From: Oscillospiraceae bacterium
Lineage (GTDB): Bacteria; Bacillota; Clostridia; Saccharofermentanales; Saccharofermentanaceae
DNA: 64,000 nucleotides
Direction: 5' to 3'
Assembly (NCBI GenBank): GCA_902802325.1
Contig: CADCLV010000001.1
Coordinates: 1-64,000, forward strand
Shown: piece by piece, positions 61,355-64,000 of the stretch
How positions within the stretch are numbered: the first letter of the stretch is position 1
How the letters are laid out: each line of letters opens with the position of its first letter
The notes under the pieces: model-generated
What the model was told of the DNA's origin: nothing
Database searches by the model: none
What the model saw: the letters and a program-made list of their open reading frames with translations, nothing else
Position numbers and translations under genes: made by a program

Positions 61355-62236
61355 ATGAAACACGTTTTTGACGTCAACGCCAAGCGCGACATACCTTCCC
61401 GCACCTTGGACAAGCGGTATCCGATTTCGTATCCGCATCCGAACAAGGTGCCGATCCAGCTGATCCTGAACGGGAACAGCGTGCGTATCCGTGTCTTTGT
61501 CCGCTACTCTTCCAAAATGTTCCGCTACTACCCCGGCACCAATATCACCTATGCAGATGTGGCAGAAGCCGGGATCCGCAGAAACTGGTCCGGAAAATAC
61601 CCCATGTCCTGGCTGGAGGATGACGGCTATGAAATGTCCCGTGCCCACGCCAGTTACCGTGTACTGACCCAGGATAACAACCCTCTCGACGAGCAGATGC
61701 GTCCGGATCCGTCCTCGGCCCGTGTCACGCTGGAATTCATCCGCTATCAGACACCCCAGGCTGTAAATGACTATCCGCACCAGCGGTTTATCCGGGTCAA
61801 ACTTGCCTATTCCGACAACGCTGCCGGCCATGTGACCAGTTCTCTATGGCGCTGGGGATGGGGATTTCTGAAATCCTTCCAGCCTGAAGCCCTCACCTTA
61901 AACTGGTCCCGCACCCACCCGGGGATCGTTACGATCCGTCAGAGCGCCGACCGTCACACTTTCCAGCAGGAATGCGCGCATGAGTTCGGCCATCTTCTGG
62001 GTCTTGGCGATGCCTATGGCGCCAATTACCGCTTCTATTTTGAAGCCCCCGGAACCACAGATTTCATGATGAATCAGAACCGTCAGGTCAACCCGCAGGA
62101 GCTGGAAATGGTGCTGACTGCGCACCACTATAACCGCATGCAGTATTTCCCGAAACAGTTCCATCCCGGTACCTTCTTCCGTGGAATGCGCCGTCATTTC
62201 AAGGTTAATCATCCACCGAAACCCAGAAAAAAATGA
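61355..62236 (+). CDS. Metzincin-like zinc metalloprotease of unknown role
   Basis: 293 aa, no signal peptide or membrane segment, so apparently cytoplasmic. HEFGHLLGLGD (209-219) is a full HExxHxxGxxD site, with His209, His213 and Asp219 as zinc ligands and Glu210 as base; DFMMN (236-240) can be the Met-turn. The Asp as third ligand is seen in snapalysin-like and some uncharacterised families. The first 200 residues contain no other known domain and are rich in Tyr, Arg and Pro. It is a single gene between a divergent unknown gene and the HD protein gene. Confidence 0.75.
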   Translation: MKHVFDVNAKRDIPSRTLDKRYPISYPHPNKVPIQLILNGNSVRIRVFVRYSSKMFRYYPGTNITYADVAEAGIRRNWSGKYPMSWLEDDGYEMSRAHASYRVLTQDNNPLDEQMRPDPSSARVTLEFIRYQTPQAVNDYPHQRFIRVKLAYSDNAAGHVTSSLWRWGWGFLKSFQPEALTLNWSRTHPGIVTIRQSADRHTFQQECAHEFGHLLGLGDAYGANYRFYFEAPGTTDFMMNQNRQVNPQELEMVLTAHHYNRMQYFPKQFHPGTFFRGMRRHFKVNHPPKPRKK

Positions 62237-62273
62237 ACACTTTGTTAAAAATTCAATTCAAAGGTCTTTGAGG

Positions 62274-62302
62274 TTGTATGAAGTTCGGTTTCGTTGTAGA
62301 AT
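62274..62302 (+). promoter_or_regulatory. Promoter of the zinc-ribbon/HD gene
   Basis: TTGTAT, 17-nt spacer, TAGAAT, about 80 nt before the ATG at 62383. Confidence 0.65.
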
Positions 62303-62382
62303 AGTCACATAAGCATCCCGAAACGATATGTGAAAGATGTGAATCCTATACAAAGAATGGCTTCGGCCATAAGGAGGTTCAT

Positions 62383-63195
62383 ATGAAAAAGTGTCCAGAT
62401 TGTGGTATGACGATTGCGAATCAGGCGATTCGGTGTCCGAAATGTAAGTACGACTTTACAGATGGACAGGGCAACGTTACCGGTGTTCCGACCACATCTT
62501 CTTCCAGCAGTCCGGAAGTGAAAGGACGTTCCGCTTCTGTTGGCGCGATTATGCCGATGATCATGGTTACAAAGGATAACGTAGACGAACTCTATAACGA
62601 CCTGAAATCCAAGATCATTAAGAGAAAGACCGAATTTGATCACTTTATCGATTTCCTTGAGAACCGTACCTCCTGGCTGACAGCTCCGGCTGAACTGGAA
62701 GGACCGCTGGCATTTGAGAAAGGTCTTCTGATCCACTCAGTTGGCGTAGCCAAGCAGCTTCTCCGTATTAAAGATACACTGATGCCGCAGCTGGACGATG
62801 AGTCCGCGATCATCATGGCTCTGTTCCACGATGTCGGCAAGGTTGGTGTAGAAGGCAAGCCTCTCTTCCTTCTGGAAGAAAAGTCCACCACTTCTACTCT
62901 GGGCCTTTCCTTTGGTGGCCGTTCCCTGTCGGTTGCTCCGACATACACCATCAACCCGAAACTTGTACACATGAGCGTTGGCGTAAGAAGCCTCTTCCTG
63001 GTTTCCCAGTACATGCTCCTGTCCGATGACGAGGCTCAGGCCATCAGTTATCAGGACGATATGCAGCTCGTAGATGGCAAAGAGAATCCGTTTACCATGG
63101 TTCTCCAGACCGCGAACAAGTGGCAGACCAAGATCTACGAGAACGAAGAAGTCGTGAAGCAGTACAGCTTCTCCTCTTCTGTAGCGAAAGACTAA
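62383..63195 (+). CDS. Zinc-ribbon plus HD-domain protein
   Basis: 270 aa. The N-terminus is a zinc ribbon (Cys4, Cys7, Cys18, Cys21: CPDCGMTIANQAIRCPKC). A Ser-rich linker (about 36-50) leads to an HD domain with LLIHSVGVAKQLLRI (His118) and ALFHDVGKVG (His149-Asp150). These are metal ligands of HD phosphohydrolases acting on nucleotides or cyclic dinucleotides; the substrate is unknown. AAGGAGG lies 6 nt before the ATG. It has its own promoter and terminator. Confidence 0.85.
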   Translation: MKKCPDCGMTIANQAIRCPKCKYDFTDGQGNVTGVPTTSSSSSPEVKGRSASVGAIMPMIMVTKDNVDELYNDLKSKIIKRKTEFDHFIDFLENRTSWLTAPAELEGPLAFEKGLLIHSVGVAKQLLRIKDTLMPQLDDESAIIMALFHDVGKVGVEGKPLFLLEEKSTTSTLGLSFGGRSLSVAPTYTINPKLVHMSVGVRSLFLVSQYMLLSDDEAQAISYQDDMQLVDGKENPFTMVLQTANKWQTKIYENEEVVKQYSFSSSVAKD

Positions 63196-63228
63196 TCATT
63201 TACTTCAGTTTCTTTTTCCTTTCTTTTT

Positions 63229-63267
63229 CACCCCGGTGTTTCTCCTTTCTCACCGGGGTGTTTTTTT
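63229..63267 (+). terminator. Intrinsic terminator of the zinc-ribbon/HD gene
   Basis: CACCCCGGTG, a 12-nt loop, CACCGGGGTG, then seven T, 33 nt after the stop. Confidence 0.93.
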
Positions 63268-63280
63268 GCCCGAAATAAAT

Positions 63281-63311
63281 GGACTGTCTCTTAATAGATA
63301 AGAGACAGCCC
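63281..63311 (-). terminator. Hairpin downstream of the lipoprotein gene
   Basis: Minus strand GGGCTGTCTCTT pairs with AAGAGACAGTCC around a short A/T loop, about 30 nt after the stop codon. The following ATTTATTT is only weakly T-rich. Confidence 0.65.
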
Positions 63312-63340
63312 GGCTTAACATCATAGGTTTTCCTTCGGAA

Positions 63341-64000
63341 TTAATTCTTCATCTTCCAGCATCCGTTTTCCAAAACGGCATGCACATTACGTGTGATCTT
63401 TTCCGTACTTCCAATATTGACCGAGATGATCAGATCCAATGTGGACTCCGTCACATTATCCACCTGGATCAGGATGCTTCCGCTTTCTTCCTCGGTTTCA
63501 GAGGACGGATCGATCGTTACAGTGGCATTCGTCCATTTCTCACGAAGAATGAACTCCAATGCCCTCTTCTCATTTTCTGTCAGATACGTGACTCCAGAAA
63601 AGGACACATCCCAATTCATCACTTCTTCCGGGGAGGTAGACGGAAACAGTCCGGATAGCTGCTTGGCAATAAAATCCACATTGTTCGGACGGGATCCGTT
63701 GATCTTCACCTCCGCCACTCCTGAGAACTGCGCCGGATAGGTCTCCAGCACATACCCGTCATAACTTACAGCCACCTTCATACCTGGTGTCAGTGCCGCC
63801 GATGTAACATTCGTTCCATCTTCCGCATAGACCGGAAGTCCGGCTGCGTTAAAAGTATAGATAGTCGGATTATTTCCATCGCTTGCTACGGCATAGCAAT
63901 ACTGGTTCTGCTTATAGACGATCTCCACGTTGAATTCCTCTGTACGAAGTGTCGTCTGCTTTGCCAGAGAGCCTTTCTTACAGGAGGGGAGCGAACTCAA
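63341..64000 (-). CDS. Putative lipoprotein, C-terminal part (cut by window edge)
   Basis: 219 codons are inside the window and the reading frame is open to the edge. The visible start LSSLPSCKKG looks like the end of a lipoprotein signal (lipobox LPSC), so the true start lies beyond 64000. Residues about 20-95 resemble a DUF3221-like small beta domain (ALTPGMKVAVSYDGYVLETY). The rest is a second beta-rich region without known motif. A surface or wall-linked role is likely from the lipobox; the function is unknown. Confidence 0.75.
   Translation of the reverse strand: MSSLPSCKKGSLAKQTTLRTEEFNVEIVYKQNQYCYAVASDGNNPTIYTFNAAGLPVYAEDGTNVTSAALTPGMKVAVSYDGYVLETYPAQFSGVAEVKINGSRPNNVDFIAKQLSGLFPSTSPEEVMNWDVSFSGVTYLTENEKRALEFILREKWTNATVTIDPSSETEEESGSILIQVDNVTESTLDLIISVNIGSTEKITRNVHAVLENGCWKMKN

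Noticed and set aside
63281-63311. CTGTCTCTTA/TAAGAGACAG resembling Tn5 mosaic ends or sequencing adapter
   Set aside because: It is a symmetric hairpin of terminator size in the expected place after a gene, the rest of the 19-nt mosaic end does not match, and the flanking genes are not disrupted.

Overview
The window looks like chromosomal DNA from a member of the Clostridia (Bacillota). The evidence is a low-GC-Gram-positive gene set (Veg, RqcP/DivIC, YfhO, VanW proteins, an M23 hydrolase beside FtsEX), an anaerobe's pyruvate:ferredoxin oxidoreductase and formate-THF ligase, zinc-binding forms of S4, S14 and L36, and strong AGGAGG ribosome binding sites with sigma-A type promoters. No rRNA, tRNA, CRISPR array, prophage or insertion sequence was seen. 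Genus cannot be set from this sequence alone.

Layout. 1-2272 (minus): DnaD-like replication protein (apparently split by a frame break), DnaC/DnaI-like helicase loader and the start of acpS. 2675-6181: por. 6414-11777: two vanW paralogues flanking gpmI. 12041-18564: a HAD phosphatase, phosphoglucomutase, YfhO and a polyprenyl-phosphate type glycosyltransferase, which together look like a cell-surface polymer glycosylation module. 18574-19475: a cyclophilin gene bracketed by copies of a small terminator-like repeat. 19476-39978 (minus): the complete S10-spc-alpha ribosomal cluster (rpsJ to rplQ with secY, adk, map, infA, rpoA), followed downstream by a fused EcfA ATPase, EcfT, a ROK glucokinase and truA. 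40328-46304 (minus): hslO, a methyltransferase, an M23/coiled-coil hydrolase, ftsX, ftsE and a PucR-type regulator. 46496-47611: MsmK/UgpC-type sugar ABC ATPase. 47937-51603 (plus): argB-argD-argF-GNAT behind two ArgR-type boxes. 51776-53709: a LexA-like regulator with candidate operators, ispE and veg. 54014-57016: fhs and a beta-lactamase-fold protein lacking catalytic residues. 57050-60259: SRP RNA, dnaX, ybaB, recR. 60300-61231 (minus): divIC, rqcP and a small unknown gene. 61355-64000: a zinc metalloprotease of unknown role, a zinc-ribbon/HD protein and the end of a lipoprotein gene.

Most of the window is housekeeping. The least explained parts are the repeat family around the cyclophilin gene, the roughly 270-nt structured leader of the S10 operon, the degenerate beta-lactamase-like protein, the cytoplasmic metzincin-like protein, the LexA-like regulator with lost catalytic residues and matching operator repeats, and enlarged ribosomal proteins L17, L22 and L23. 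I found no convincing new defence or mobile system.
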